Part shown: piece after piece, positions 43,636-51,355 of the stretch | Layout of the letters: each line of letters begins with the position of its first letter | Numbering within the stretch: the stretch's first letter is position 1 | NCBI RefSeq assembly: GCF_006540305.1 | Contig: NZ_BJOR01000002.1 | Span: 434,001 to 498,000, forward strand | DNA from: Streptomyces sp. 6-11-2 | Lineage (GTDB): Bacteria; Actinomycetota; Actinomycetes; Streptomycetales; Streptomycetaceae | Reading direction: 5' to 3' | DNA: 64,000 nt | The notes under the pieces: generated by a model | Database searches by the model: none | The model's input: only the letters and a program-made list of their open reading frames with translations | Told to the model about the DNA's origin: nothing | Translations under genes and position numbers: made by a program

Positions 43636-44007
43636 ATGGCCCTCTTCACCTGCACGAACTGCCGACAGCCACTCACTGGGGATCTCAAGAGAGCACGGCC
43701 CTCGCGGGACACCGAAAAGCGACCCGGACATCGGATCGCCCCTCCGCGGATGGCCCGGGGCACCTATGCGATCAGCCACGACGCCAGTCTCTTCATCCTG
43801 CATCCCGACGACGTGCCGGGAACGGCTCCGCACCCCGACCGCGGGCGTCGCAACGGCTGCTGCGGACTCGACGGTCAGGACGGCCCCAATCTCGTCTGCG
43901 CGGCTTGCGGCGCCGATGTCGCCACCAAGCAGTCAGACTGCTGGACCCAGAACCTGGTGGCACTGACCGCCGCCGCAGCCGTCGGCGGAGCGGAACCTCC
44001 AGCCTGA
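43636..44007 (+). CDS. conserved hypothetical protein with zinc-ribbon cysteines
   Basis: A 123-residue protein. CxxC in FTCTNCRQPL at the N terminus and CxxC in LVCAACGADVATK towards the C terminus suggest a zinc ribbon, with CCGLDGQDGPNL in between. I recognise it as the type of short conserved protein found across Streptomyces, without known function. No clear ribosome site precedes the ATG. Confidence 0.65.
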   Translation: MALFTCTNCRQPLTGDLKRARPSRDTEKRPGHRIAPPRMARGTYAISHDASLFILHPDDVPGTAPHPDRGRRNGCCGLDGQDGPNLVCAACGADVATKQSDCWTQNLVALTAAAAVGGAEPPA

Positions 44008-44039
44008 ACTCGGTGACTTTCGGCGCCGCCTCGCACACG

Positions 44040-44160
44040 TTCGCCGGAACATGTGCGCTTTGCCGAACGACTCGTTGGAGGCGATGGCGACGCTGTTCTT
44101 CTCCTCGCGCTCGGTACCGATGTATCGGTGACGTGGGGATCGCCGTGCGGTAACGGCGGC
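44040..44160 (-). pseudogene. fragment of an IstB-like ATPase (IS21-type)
   Basis: The minus-strand frame reads YIGTEREEKNSVAIASNESF then GKAHMF, which matches the segment of IstB-type transposition helper ATPases around VAIASNESFGGW. Frames shift soon after. Further upstream a piece WSEQLTSTYEPAWRAWRDLA is protein-like but unassigned. The 44008-44429 interval holds no intact gene. Confidence 0.5.
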
Positions 44161-44429
44161 TTGGACGGTGCGGGCGAGGTCGCGCCAGGCGCGCCACGCG
44201 GGCTCGTACGTTGAGGTCAGCTGCTCGCTCCACGGCCGGCGGGTGGTCGGCCACCCTGCTGTGAGGGCGCCGCCGGGTGCCGTAGCACGGATGCGATGCG
44301 TGCCGGTCACCGACAGGCTGGGGGAGACACATCTGATTCCCTTCGGGGACGAAGTGCCCTGTCGGTTACGGCCTCGTCTGCGGGTGATGGTGGCCCGCAA
44401 CGGGTTTGGCTGTATGGGGTTGATCTGGC

Positions 44430-44633
44430 ATGCGCAATGACCCGGTGGAGCGAGACGAGTTCGTACCCGGCCCCGCCGAGCCGGTGGCCGCCTGGTGCCT
44501 GCATGGCGGCCGAGGCGAGAACCACGCGGGAGCGGACTGTCCCTGGTGCCGATCATTGCAACGGGCCGAAGAGGCGGCTGCCGTCGGTCGGCGATTCGAT
44601 CTGCCCGCCGCGCCAGAAGGTCAAGGCCCGTAG
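44430..44633 (+). CDS. small hypothetical protein with C-x2-C
   Basis: A 67-codon frame starting at ATG 44430 with AWCLHGGRGENHAG then ADCPWCRSL, which could bind zinc through His and Cys. No strong ribosome site. It may be a truncated gene, since it sits among insertion-sequence debris. Confidence 0.35.
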   Translation: MRNDPVERDEFVPGPAEPVAAWCLHGGRGENHAGADCPWCRSLQRAEEAAAVGRRFDLPAAPEGQGP

Positions 44634-44712
44634 AGAAGGAAGCCGCAGGACACTCGGCCCGCGGGGACGGCGGGGCCGTGAAAAGGAAGCGCACACAGAA
44701 CGGAGCAAGATC

Positions 44713-44973
44713 ATGCAGACTTTCACCGCGTCAGCCGATCGAGTGTGGGACCGTGCCGCGGAGCAGGACTTCCTGCTGGCTCCGCCCGTTTCTGCAGCCC
44801 GCATTGCTTCCCGTGTCGATCCTCGTGACCTGCGGCGGCTGGACCTGCTTGCGGCGCTGACCGCGGCGGGGATCGCCCCCTGGCCAGGAGACCGGGAGGC
44901 GATCGAGGAGCTCAGTGCACTGCCCGACAGCGTGCACGAAGCCCTGCACCGCTGGTTCAGCTCCGGCAGGTGA
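44713..44973 (+). CDS. small hypothetical protein
   Basis: An 86-residue protein. GGAG precedes ATG 44713 by eight bases. The product (VWDRAAEQDFLLAPPVSAAR, DPRDLRRLDLLAALTAAGIA) is predicted to be two or three helices with no known domain. Such small proteins occur in Streptomyces integrative elements and plasmids, in line with the surrounding remnants. Confidence 0.55.
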   Translation: MQTFTASADRVWDRAAEQDFLLAPPVSAARIASRVDPRDLRRLDLLAALTAAGIAPWPGDREAIEELSALPDSVHEALHRWFSSGR

Positions 44974-45039
44974 CGCGCTGGACGCTCCCTTGAAAGCGCT
45001 CGGAACGTGGGTCTTTCCCCACGAGAACTCGGGGAAGGC

Positions 45040-45353
45040 AAGTCCGCGTCCGCGCCGAGCAGCAGACGCCTGACTGGCAGGCCCGTTATGCGGTCCGTTC
45101 CGGAGCGGAGGTCTCGGCAACGGTCGAACTCTGGCCCACTGACGGCGAACTCACGCGGCCAAAGTGGGGCACGGTTCACCCGACGCCGACAGGAGGGCAC
45201 GGCCGGCGAGTTCGCTCACGGACACGGCGTGCGCCGCTGCCGTCGCCGCGCACGCCCTGCCGTGGGGGAAGCGGCAGGCTCGCGCCCGGATCCTGCGGGA
45301 CCATGTGACGACCGAAGACCGGTTCACCTCGGCCAAGCTGCTTGCTCAATAAA
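45040..45353 (+). pseudogene. IS1182-like transposase C terminus, frameshifted
   Basis: REQQTPDWQARYAVRSGAEV in one frame is continued by EGTAGEFAHGHGVRRCRRR in another, together reconstructing the ...ARYAVRSGIEGT-EFAHGHGMRRCRYRG block of IS1182-type transposases. At least one frameshift separates them. A third frame ends GKRQARARILRDHV then TTEDRFTSAKLLAQ, which I cannot assign. Confidence 0.6.
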
Positions 45354-45784
45354 CGGAGTGCTCAACAGGCCCCTGCTCATCGTGACCGGAGCACCGCACG
45401 GTACCCGGGGCGTTCCGCAGGTGTGCACCGTGACGTCAAACGCCTGCTGGCGGCGGGACTGCGAAGCTGCCTGTACTACGGCGACTTCGCAGTCCCGCCA
45501 CCACCGACCGCAACCGGTCACCCGAAGGGGGTCCCCCTCATCGTTACTGAAGTCATTGGGCGGTTCCCGGGAATCGAGCACGTCCAGAAGGGCCGGGTCC
45601 CGGTGATCAATGGTTCCTTGGTAGCGGTTGAGCAGGACGAGCGGGGGTTCTGCGGAGCTCTTGCCGAAGTCGCGGTATGCGTGCTTCGCAAGTCGCCTCG
45701 ACTTCTTGGGTTTCCACCTGGTCGGCGAGGTATGGCCTGGCGGCTTCCCTTGGTTCAGCCAGTTGATCAGCTTGTGGGTTGCGT
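45354..45784. other. unassigned stretch with a strong inverted repeat
   Basis: No family is recognised here. A minus-strand frame is open from 45854 to 45324 and gives protein-like text (KSRRLAKHAYRDFGKSSAEP), but it runs from inside the exporter gene and has no ribosome site. The stretch includes a perfect 15-bp inverted repeat at 45452-45499. Confidence 0.4.
45452..45499. repeat. perfect 15-bp inverted repeat with 18-nt loop
   Basis: Left arm ggcgggactgcgaag (45452-45466) and right arm cttcgcagtcccgcc (45485-45499) are exact complements. It lies downstream of both the IS1182-like remnant and the exporter gene, so it could be a terminator for the latter or an end structure of a lost element. 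Confidence 0.75.
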
Positions 45785-47368
45785 TCAGTTCGTTGTGGCG
45801 GTGGTGTGGTGCGGTCGGTTGTGTATCAGAAGGGCTGAGGCGAGGGCCGCGCACAGGAACACGCCGGCGATGACGGTCATGCCGGCGTGGACGCCGGAGG
45901 CGAAGGCATCGCCGACCGCGGCCGTCACGTTCGGGGATGCCGCTCGGTGGCCGCTGCTGCCGGTGGAGACGGCGTGCTCGACGGCGGGCCAGGCTGCTCG
46001 GGGGACGTGGTGGGCGTCCAGCCGGTCCGGCAGTTGGGACTGAAGACGGCTGGCGAGGAGTGCGCCGAGGAGGGAGGAACCGGTGACGGATCCGATCTGG
46101 CGGAAGGCGTTGACGGCTCCGGAGGCCATGCCGGCGTGTTCATGGGAGACGCTGACCAGGGCGGCGGCGGTGCTCGGCGCGGCCACCATCCCGCTTGCGG
46201 CCCCGAAGAGCGCGAACAGCCACCACACCCGGGCATAAGGGGTGGTCGGATCCAGCGTGGTGAGTCCGGCTGTGGCGGCGGCTCCGATGAGGAAGCCCAG
46301 GGTCAGCGGGAGCTTGAAGCCGGTGCGGCGGATCACGCGGCCGGTCGCGTAGCTGACGATGACGTAGACGCCGAAGCAGGCCAGCAACCGCCATCCCACG
46401 TCCAGTGCGGACAGGTGCTGGACGCGCTCGTAGAAGAGCACCGACAGGATGGCCAGGCCGGTGAAGCCGAACAGGGAGACGGCCGCGACGAACATGACGG
46501 CGCTGAAGGACGCCGACCGGAACAGGGTGATGTCCAGCATGGGTGTGCGGCCCGCGCGCTCGACGAGGACGAAACCGGTCAGGGCCGCGGCCGAGATGAC
46601 CCAGGCGACGAGGATCCGCGGGCTGGTGTAGCCGTCGTGTCCGCCTTCGATGAGGGCGTAGACGAGGGCGGCGACGCCCAGGACGGCCAGGACCTGGCCG
46701 GGGATGTCGAGCTTGCCCTCGGGGCCGCGCGATTCGGCGACGAAGACGGCGGCGGCCATGGTGACCACGGCGAGGACGGCGGTCGACAGGAAGACCGTGT
46801 TCCAGTGGAAGTGGTCCAGGAGTGTGCCCGCGATCAGAGGGCCGACGGCGAGTCCGATGCCGGAGGAGGCCGCCCATTTGCTGACGACTTCTGCGCGCCG
46901 GTGGGGGTCGGGGAAGGTGGCTCCCAGGACGGCCAGACTGTTGGGCAGGATGAGAGCGCCGCCGAGGCCGGAGACGAGCTGGCCGGCGATGACGCCTCCG
47001 GTTGAACCCGCGGCGTAGACGGTGAGCGACCCGATGATCATGATCGCGGCGCCGATGAGGAAAGTGCGCTTGCGGCCGAAGAGGTTGCCGATGGTGCCCG
47101 CGGACATCACCAGACTGGCCACGACCAGGGTGTACGCGGAGGGTATCCAGACCAGGCCGGTCGGGGAGACGTGCAGGTCGTCCTGGATGGCCGACAGCGC
47201 CGACACCGATGAGGTGATCAGCAGAAAGGTCGTCATGGCGCCCAGGCACATCGCGATGAGCGTGACGGTGGCGGCGCGCCGGGAGGGCTGGTTCAGGGAG
47301 GGCCGGACACCGGTTTGCCGGTCGGCCGGCCTGAGCCGGCCCGGGGCGGGGGGAGGAGCGGAAGTCAC
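45785..47368 (-). CDS. DHA2-family drug:proton antiporter
   Basis: A 527-residue exporter with 14 predicted helices. The motif-A loop is IGNLFGRKRTFLIGAAI, motif C is SKWAASSGIGLAVGPLIAG, and the first helix contains CLGAMTTFLLITSSVSAL. It exports an unknown toxic compound. The stop of the next minus-strand gene lies 12 bp upstream, so it is the second gene of an operon with the short-chain dehydrogenase, under the divergent HxlR regulator. Confidence 0.94.
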   Translation of the reverse strand: MTSAPPPAPGRLRPADRQTGVRPSLNQPSRRAATVTLIAMCLGAMTTFLLITSSVSALSAIQDDLHVSPTGLVWIPSAYTLVVASLVMSAGTIGNLFGRKRTFLIGAAIMIIGSLTVYAAGSTGGVIAGQLVSGLGGALILPNSLAVLGATFPDPHRRAEVVSKWAASSGIGLAVGPLIAGTLLDHFHWNTVFLSTAVLAVVTMAAAVFVAESRGPEGKLDIPGQVLAVLGVAALVYALIEGGHDGYTSPRILVAWVISAAALTGFVLVERAGRTPMLDITLFRSASFSAVMFVAAVSLFGFTGLAILSVLFYERVQHLSALDVGWRLLACFGVYVIVSYATGRVIRRTGFKLPLTLGFLIGAAATAGLTTLDPTTPYARVWWLFALFGAASGMVAAPSTAAALVSVSHEHAGMASGAVNAFRQIGSVTGSSLLGALLASRLQSQLPDRLDAHHVPRAAWPAVEHAVSTGSSGHRAASPNVTAAVGDAFASGVHAGMTVIAGVFLCAALASALLIHNRPHHTTATTN

Positions 47369-47380
47369 GGTGTTCTCGTC

Positions 47381-48079
47381 TCACCCGCGCTGCGGGTACA
47401 GGGCGGCGACGCCACCGGGGAGGTCGGCCTGTACCTGGCGGCTGAGGTCGTCGACGACGACCTCAGCCGCCCCGGAGGCAATGCCGTCGACGGCCGCGCG
47501 GGCGACGTCCGCCGGGGCGGTCTTGGGCCCCTCGACATGGCGGGCCATGTCGGTGTCCATGTAGCCGACGTGGAGTCCGGACACAGTGATGCCGCGGGGC
47601 GCGAGCTGCTGGCGAACCGCGTTGGTCAGGCTCCACTCCGCGGACTTGGCGGCGGCGTAGGCGCCGACGGTGGGAAAGCTGATCCACGACAGCACGGACA
47701 GGATGTTGAGGATGGCGCCTCCGCCCTGGGACTCGATCACGGGGGCGAAGGCCCGGATCATGCCGAGGGTGCCCAGGTAGTGGGTCTCCATCTCCAGACG
47801 GACGGCGTCCCAGCTGCCGGTCAGCAGATCGGCGCCCGTGGAACTGCCCGCGTTGTTGATCAGCACCGTGATGTCACCGGCCTCCTCGACAGCCGCGGCG
47901 ACGGATGCGGGGTCGGTGACGTCGAGCCGTATCGCTTTCACGCCGGGCAGATCGATCTGGTCCGGTCGGCGGGCCGCCCCGTACACCGTGGCACCACGCG
48001 CGACCAGTTCCTGGGTAAGTGCCCTGCCGAGCCCGCGGTTGGCCCCGGTGACCAGGACGGTTGCTGTGCTGATGTCCAT
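47381..48079 (-). CDS. short-chain dehydrogenase/reductase
   Basis: A 232-residue classical-type SDR. The cofactor loop is VLVTGANRGLGRAL, NAG is in VLINNAGSS, and the catalytic Ser-Tyr-Lys are in SVLSWISFPTVGAYAAAKSA. Arg in AARRP after strand 2 suggests NADP(H). Substrate unknown. It is transcribed with the exporter and away from the HxlR gene; HxlR regulators often respond to reactive carbonyl or quinone compounds, which would suit a reductase plus exporter. Confidence 0.94.
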   Translation of the reverse strand: MDISTATVLVTGANRGLGRALTQELVARGATVYGAARRPDQIDLPGVKAIRLDVTDPASVAAAVEEAGDITVLINNAGSSTGADLLTGSWDAVRLEMETHYLGTLGMIRAFAPVIESQGGGAILNILSVLSWISFPTVGAYAAAKSAEWSLTNAVRQQLAPRGITVSGLHVGYMDTDMARHVEGPKTAPADVARAAVDGIASGAAEVVVDDLSRQVQADLPGGVAALYPQRG

Positions 48080-48091
48080 GATTCCTCCCTC

Positions 48092-48107
48092 GGGATGTGC
48101 ACATCCC
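48092..48107. promoter_or_regulatory. perfect 16-bp palindrome at the SDR start
   Basis: gggatgtgcacatccc lies 13 bases upstream of the SDR start codon. It is a candidate operator, distinct in sequence from the two HxlR-like sites nearby. Confidence 0.5.
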
Positions 48108-48109
48108 AG

Positions 48110-48133
48110 CTGGCTTACGACTACAGAAGCCAG
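48110..48133. promoter_or_regulatory. HxlR-like operator 1
   Basis: ctggctt-N10-aagccag forms an inverted repeat with 7-bp arms. The arm CTT/AAG at fixed spacing is typical of DUF24/HxlR sites. Its partner site 39 bases away has the same geometry. Confidence 0.65.
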
Positions 48134-48148
48134 CCCTGACGCTATAGG

Positions 48149-48172
48149 CTGACTTTGCGCGAGGCAAGTCAG
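48149..48172. promoter_or_regulatory. HxlR-like operator 2
   Basis: ctgactt-N10-aagtcag repeats the geometry and near-sequence of operator 1, differing by one base per arm. It overlaps the expected promoter of the hxlR-type gene, suggesting autoregulation. Confidence 0.7.
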
Positions 48173-48187
48173 GTGGAGGGTGGAGAG

Positions 48188-48679
48188 ATGAAGGACCTGC
48201 TGAAGGAACGGGACGCCTGGTCCATGGCCAACTGCTCAATCGCCAGGACTCTGGAGATCGCCGGCAACAGGACAGCGCTGCTGATCATGCGCGAGGCGTT
48301 CTTCGGCACACGCCGGTTCGACGACTTCGCCAAGCGCGTGGGCATCGGCGAACCCGCCGCCTCGGCGCGCCTGAAGGAACTGACCGCCGCCGGCCTCCTG
48401 GAACGGGTCCCCTACCAGGAACCCGGCCAGCGGACCCGGTACGCCTATCAACTCACCGAGAAAGGGCGGGACTTCCTGCCCGTCCTCGTGGCGCTGCGGC
48501 AGTGGGGCGACACCTGGGCCGCCGACGAACAAGGGCCCCCCGTGGTCGTACGCCACGAGAATTGCGGCGCCCCGGTGCACGCGGTGCTCCGCTGCGACGA
48601 CGGCCACGACGTGCCGATCGGGGGCTCGTTCGTCGACGTCGGCCCGGGTCTCATCCGCGTCAGCCCGGACAGCCCCTGA
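48188..48679 (+). CDS. HxlR-family transcriptional regulator
   Basis: A 163-residue regulator with the HxlR (DUF24) winged helix: NCSIARTLEIAGNRTALLIM, FDDFAKRVGIGEPAASARLK, and the wing YQEPGQRTRYAYQLTEKG. Cys in MANCSIART sits where redox-sensing members have their reactive cysteine, so thiol-based sensing is possible. ATG 48188 follows GGAGGGTGGAGAG and was preferred over an upstream in-frame start. It is divergent from the SDR/exporter operon, its likely target. Confidence 0.93.
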   Translation: MKDLLKERDAWSMANCSIARTLEIAGNRTALLIMREAFFGTRRFDDFAKRVGIGEPAASARLKELTAAGLLERVPYQEPGQRTRYAYQLTEKGRDFLPVLVALRQWGDTWAADEQGPPVVVRHENCGAPVHAVLRCDDGHDVPIGGSFVDVGPGLIRVSPDSP

Positions 48680-48775
48680 ACCCAGCGGCGGCCGAAAAAC
48701 AGGCAGGACGAACCCGCCGAGCGATCGCCGGCCGGCACGCCACACCGACCCAGACGCCCCCGAGGAGCTGCCGTC

Positions 48776-49330
48776 ATGTCCGAAACATCGGAGAAGTGCC
48801 TGATCACCGGCGCGACCGACACAACAGGAGCGGGAATGCACAGGTCACGTACGTTCGGCTGGGAAGACCCTGCCATTTCCGCCGACGCCGTCCCTCACCA
48901 CAGCGGCCTCGACTTCCTCCGCGAGATCCTGGCCGGGCGCCTGCCCGCCCCGCCGATCGCCGCCACCCTGGGCTTCACTCTGGAGGAGGCCGAGCACGGC
49001 CGGGCGGTCTTCGTCCTGGTGCCGGGCGAGGAGCACTACAACCCGATCGGCAGCGTCCACGGCGGCGTCTACGCCACGCTCCTCGACTCGGCGGCCGGCT
49101 GCGCGGTGCAGTCCGTGCTGCCCCAGGGCATGGGATACACCTCGATCGACCTGACCTTGAAATTCCTGCGCCCGATCACCGTCGACACCGGAAAGATCCG
49201 CGCCATCGGCACCGTCCTCAACAGCGGCCGCCGTACCGCCCTCGCCCAGGCGGAGCTCCGCGACTCCGACGACCGGCTCCTGGCCCACGCCACCAGCAGC
49301 TGCATGCTCTTCCCGGTCACGGGCCGCTGA
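48776..49330 (+). CDS. PaaI-type hotdog thioesterase
   Basis: A 184-residue protein with the hotdog fold. HYNPIGSVHGGVYATLLDSAAGC contains the HGG-x4-LxD active-site motif of PaaI-type acyl-CoA thioesterases, and YTSIDLTLKFLRPI the next strand. GAGGAG precedes ATG 48776; ATG 48836 is an alternative that would remove a 20-residue leader. Substrate unknown. Confidence 0.9.
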   Translation: MSETSEKCLITGATDTTGAGMHRSRTFGWEDPAISADAVPHHSGLDFLREILAGRLPAPPIAATLGFTLEEAEHGRAVFVLVPGEEHYNPIGSVHGGVYATLLDSAAGCAVQSVLPQGMGYTSIDLTLKFLRPITVDTGKIRAIGTVLNSGRRTALAQAELRDSDDRLLAHATSSCMLFPVTGR

Positions 49331-49810
49331 CCACCATGCGCGGCGCGAGGGAGAGGACCTGCAAAACTGGCTGACACGTCCGGGCCGCATCGGCCAGGTG
49401 TTCTCCTTGCTGCCGGCGCCCTTTGGCCGAGCCTTCGCCGAGGACGGGTTGAGGCTCGACCTGGTCCCCCCCACGTCCACGAGCACACGGCCGCGCACCG
49501 TGACGGCTCGTTGACCTGCACAGGACTCGATGAAGTCCACCGTGACAGTCGCCGTCGCGCTGACCGAGGACCTGCCTCCGATGGGCTGGGCCCCAGACCT
49601 GCTTACCAGTGGTCGTGGGACGCGGCAGGCGCCCGTGTCTTCGCGGAGGCGGGGTTTCCGGCGTTGGCGGTGCCCAGCACGGGTGTCGCCGCCTCGCTCG
49701 GCTACGAGGACGCGCAGATGTCCGCGGTCTCCCGGACCGTGCGAAGCCGGGACACACCCAGGAGAGCGGCTACCGCCAGCCGTCGAACACGCGGCCGTCC
49801 TCGGCCGAGG
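49331..49810. other. degenerate stretch between thioesterase and the biosynthetic cluster
   Basis: Apart from the isocitrate-lyase-superfamily scrap listed separately, the sequence holds only unassignable pieces such as RPGRIGQVFSLLPAPFGRAF. No intact gene or clear promoter is seen. Confidence 0.45.
49600..49740 (+). pseudogene. fragment of a PEP-mutase/isocitrate-lyase superfamily gene
   Basis: WDAAGARVFAEAGFPALAVP then STGVAASLGYEDAQ matches the N-terminal strand-helix block of phosphonomutase-like proteins (NAWDAASARVFAEAGFPA...). Only about 45 codons survive. Confidence 0.65.
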
Positions 49811-50797
49811 TCAGGCTGCCTGAGGTGCCGTGGTCGGCGACTGGGAGCCGAGGACGTCATCGCCGCACAGGTCCTGCACCCAGGTGGTCTGGTAGACGGT
49901 CTCCAGGTACCGCTCACCCAGATCCGGGGCGATGGCCACAGCGGTCAGTGCCCGTCCCTCCTGTCGAGCCAGCCAGGCCATCGCGCCGCTGACCACCGTC
50001 CCGGTGGAACCCCCGAACAGAAACCCGCGCCTGGCCAGCCGGTGACAGGCCCGGATGGTGTCGGCCTCTTCGACGCGCACCACATCGTCGACATAGGACT
50101 CGTCCAGCAGCGGAGGACGCATGCTGGTGCCCAACCCGGGAATCATCCGGCGACCGGGGACGCCTCCGAAGGTCACCGAGCCGATGGTGTCGACGGCCAC
50201 GACGCGTACCGGCCGGTGCCACGTGCGGAAGTAGCGCGCGCAGCCCATCAGGGTCCCGGTGGTGCCGGCCCCGACGAACAGCACGTCCAGGTCCGGGAAC
50301 CGACGGGCGATGGCCGGGGCGGTCCGTTGGTAGTGGGCCATGCTGTTGCTGGGGTTGGCGTACTGGTTGAGCCACACATAGCGCTCGTCGCAGGCGCACA
50401 GCGCCTGGACGTGATCGATGCGCGCGCCGAGGAGCCCGCCGACGGGGTCGGGCTCGGTGATGACGTGGACCTGGCTGCCCAAGGCCTCCATCATCATCCT
50501 GGCCGCCAGGTTGCAGCGGGAGTCGGTCACGCACAGAAACCGATATCCCTTGTTGGCCGCGATCACGCTCAGGGCCACGCCCAGGTTGCCCGAGGACGAC
50601 TCGACCAGAACCGAGTCCGGCGTCAGCAGTCCGTCGCGTTCGGCAGTCTCGACCATTTCGATGGCGGCCTTGAGCTTGATCGAGCCGGCGAAATTGAATC
50701 CCTCGCACTTGAGGAACAACGGGTACTCGAAGATTCCCTCAAGGTCGACGTAGAGATCGTCCTCGTTGAAGGCCTGGGGGGCGGATATGACAGGCAT
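49811..50797 (-). CDS. sbnA: SbnA-like N-(2-amino-2-carboxyethyl)-glutamate synthase
   Basis: A 328-residue PLP enzyme of the cysteine-synthase fold. The PLP lysine is in NFAGSIKLKAAIEMV, the phosphate-binding loop is GAGTTGTLMG, and the substrate loop is ESSSGNLGVALSVIA. In SbnA this fold joins O-phosphoserine and glutamate, giving the precursor of L-2,3-diaminopropionate; the SbnB-like gene at the other end of the cluster supports that over cysteine synthesis. GAGGAG precedes ATG 50797. It is divergent from the rest of the cluster. Confidence 0.88.
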   Translation of the reverse strand: MPVISAPQAFNEDDLYVDLEGIFEYPLFLKCEGFNFAGSIKLKAAIEMVETAERDGLLTPDSVLVESSSGNLGVALSVIAANKGYRFLCVTDSRCNLAARMMMEALGSQVHVITEPDPVGGLLGARIDHVQALCACDERYVWLNQYANPSNSMAHYQRTAPAIARRFPDLDVLFVGAGTTGTLMGCARYFRTWHRPVRVVAVDTIGSVTFGGVPGRRMIPGLGTSMRPPLLDESYVDDVVRVEEADTIRACHRLARRGFLFGGSTGTVVSGAMAWLARQEGRALTAVAIAPDLGERYLETVYQTTWVQDLCGDDVLGSQSPTTAPQAA

Positions 50798-50935
50798 GTC
50801 GTCTCCTCGCGACTACAGGTGGCCTCCCTGCAGCCGATCCGTCTCTGTGCCGTACAGGGAGAAATTCGGTGGCGAGCGGTGACTCGCCGGAATGCCTCCA
50901 GTACGCCCAAATCGGAGCAGCCGTGTCATGCCACC

Positions 50936-50976
50936 GAAATTCGGGACTTGACACGCGCCCTGTGCGCGCATATGCG
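50936..50976 (+). promoter_or_regulatory. rightward promoter with shared control element
   Basis: ccgaaattcggg-acttgaca: the palindrome ccgaaattcgg (50936-50946) abuts TTGACA (50948-50953), and TATGCG (50971-50976) follows after 17 bp. It faces the Pls-like gene, 380 bases away, across the leftward promoter. Confidence 0.55.
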
Positions 50977-51222
50977 GCGCGACGGGGTCCGGTTGTTGTG
51001 GCACCGGGATCAATGGCCGCCTTCCAAGCCCGATCGCCATCGGTTGGCGCGCTGTGTCCTGCCCCGCAGTCCCCACCTGTACAGCGCCGTACGGGACGGT
51101 GGCGTGCGATGCAATTGCCGGGCGATTCACCCGTGGATTGGCCGGGTGCCGTGCAGCGCGGTCGCGAGCAGCACGACGTGCGCAGAGACCAAGGGGCCAC
51201 AGTGCGGCGAGCATGAAGTGGC

Positions 51223-51262
51223 TCGCTATCAATGCCGGACTTCGATGTCAAGTCCCGAAATT
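51223..51262 (-). promoter_or_regulatory. leftward promoter with shared control element
   Basis: On the minus strand, gaatttcgggacTTGACA (TTGACA = 51251-51246) is followed by TAGCGA (51228-51223) after 17 bp. It faces the sbnA-like gene and matches the rightward promoter's upstream element at 18 of 19 positions. Confidence 0.5.
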
Positions 51263-51355
51263 CAGGGGCAGGACAGGAACTCTCCGGACGGGCCTACTGA
51301 AGAGGCGGGCGTCACGAATCCGTACACACTGAGGAAACGCCCTCGAGGAGTTCTC

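Larger units (their letters stand above)
50798..51355. other. 558-base divergent control region of the biosynthetic cluster
   Basis: No gene is evident. Two near-identical 19-bp elements (g-aaattcgggacttgaca type) lie in inverted orientation about 300 bases apart, each ending in a TTGACA with a plausible -10 at 17 bp. A third partial copy (gaaattcggtggc) lies at 50861-50874 and forms an inverted repeat with gccaccgaaatt at 50930-50941. The two promoters face each other, so the sbnA and Pls-like transcripts would have long leaders that overlap as antisense. Confidence 0.6.

Noticed and set aside
50948-51251. Inverted repeats around the divergent control region as an invertible DNA switch or MITE
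   Set aside because: Each repeat ends in a TTGACA with a -10 at 17 bp, so a promoter role explains them better; no invertase gene or target duplication is visible. A MITE is not fully excluded.
49511-51355. Upstream extension of the Pls-like frame to 49511
   Set aside because: The extension crosses the sbnA-like gene on the other strand and the divergent control region; GTG 51356 has a proper ribosome site just before the carrier domain.
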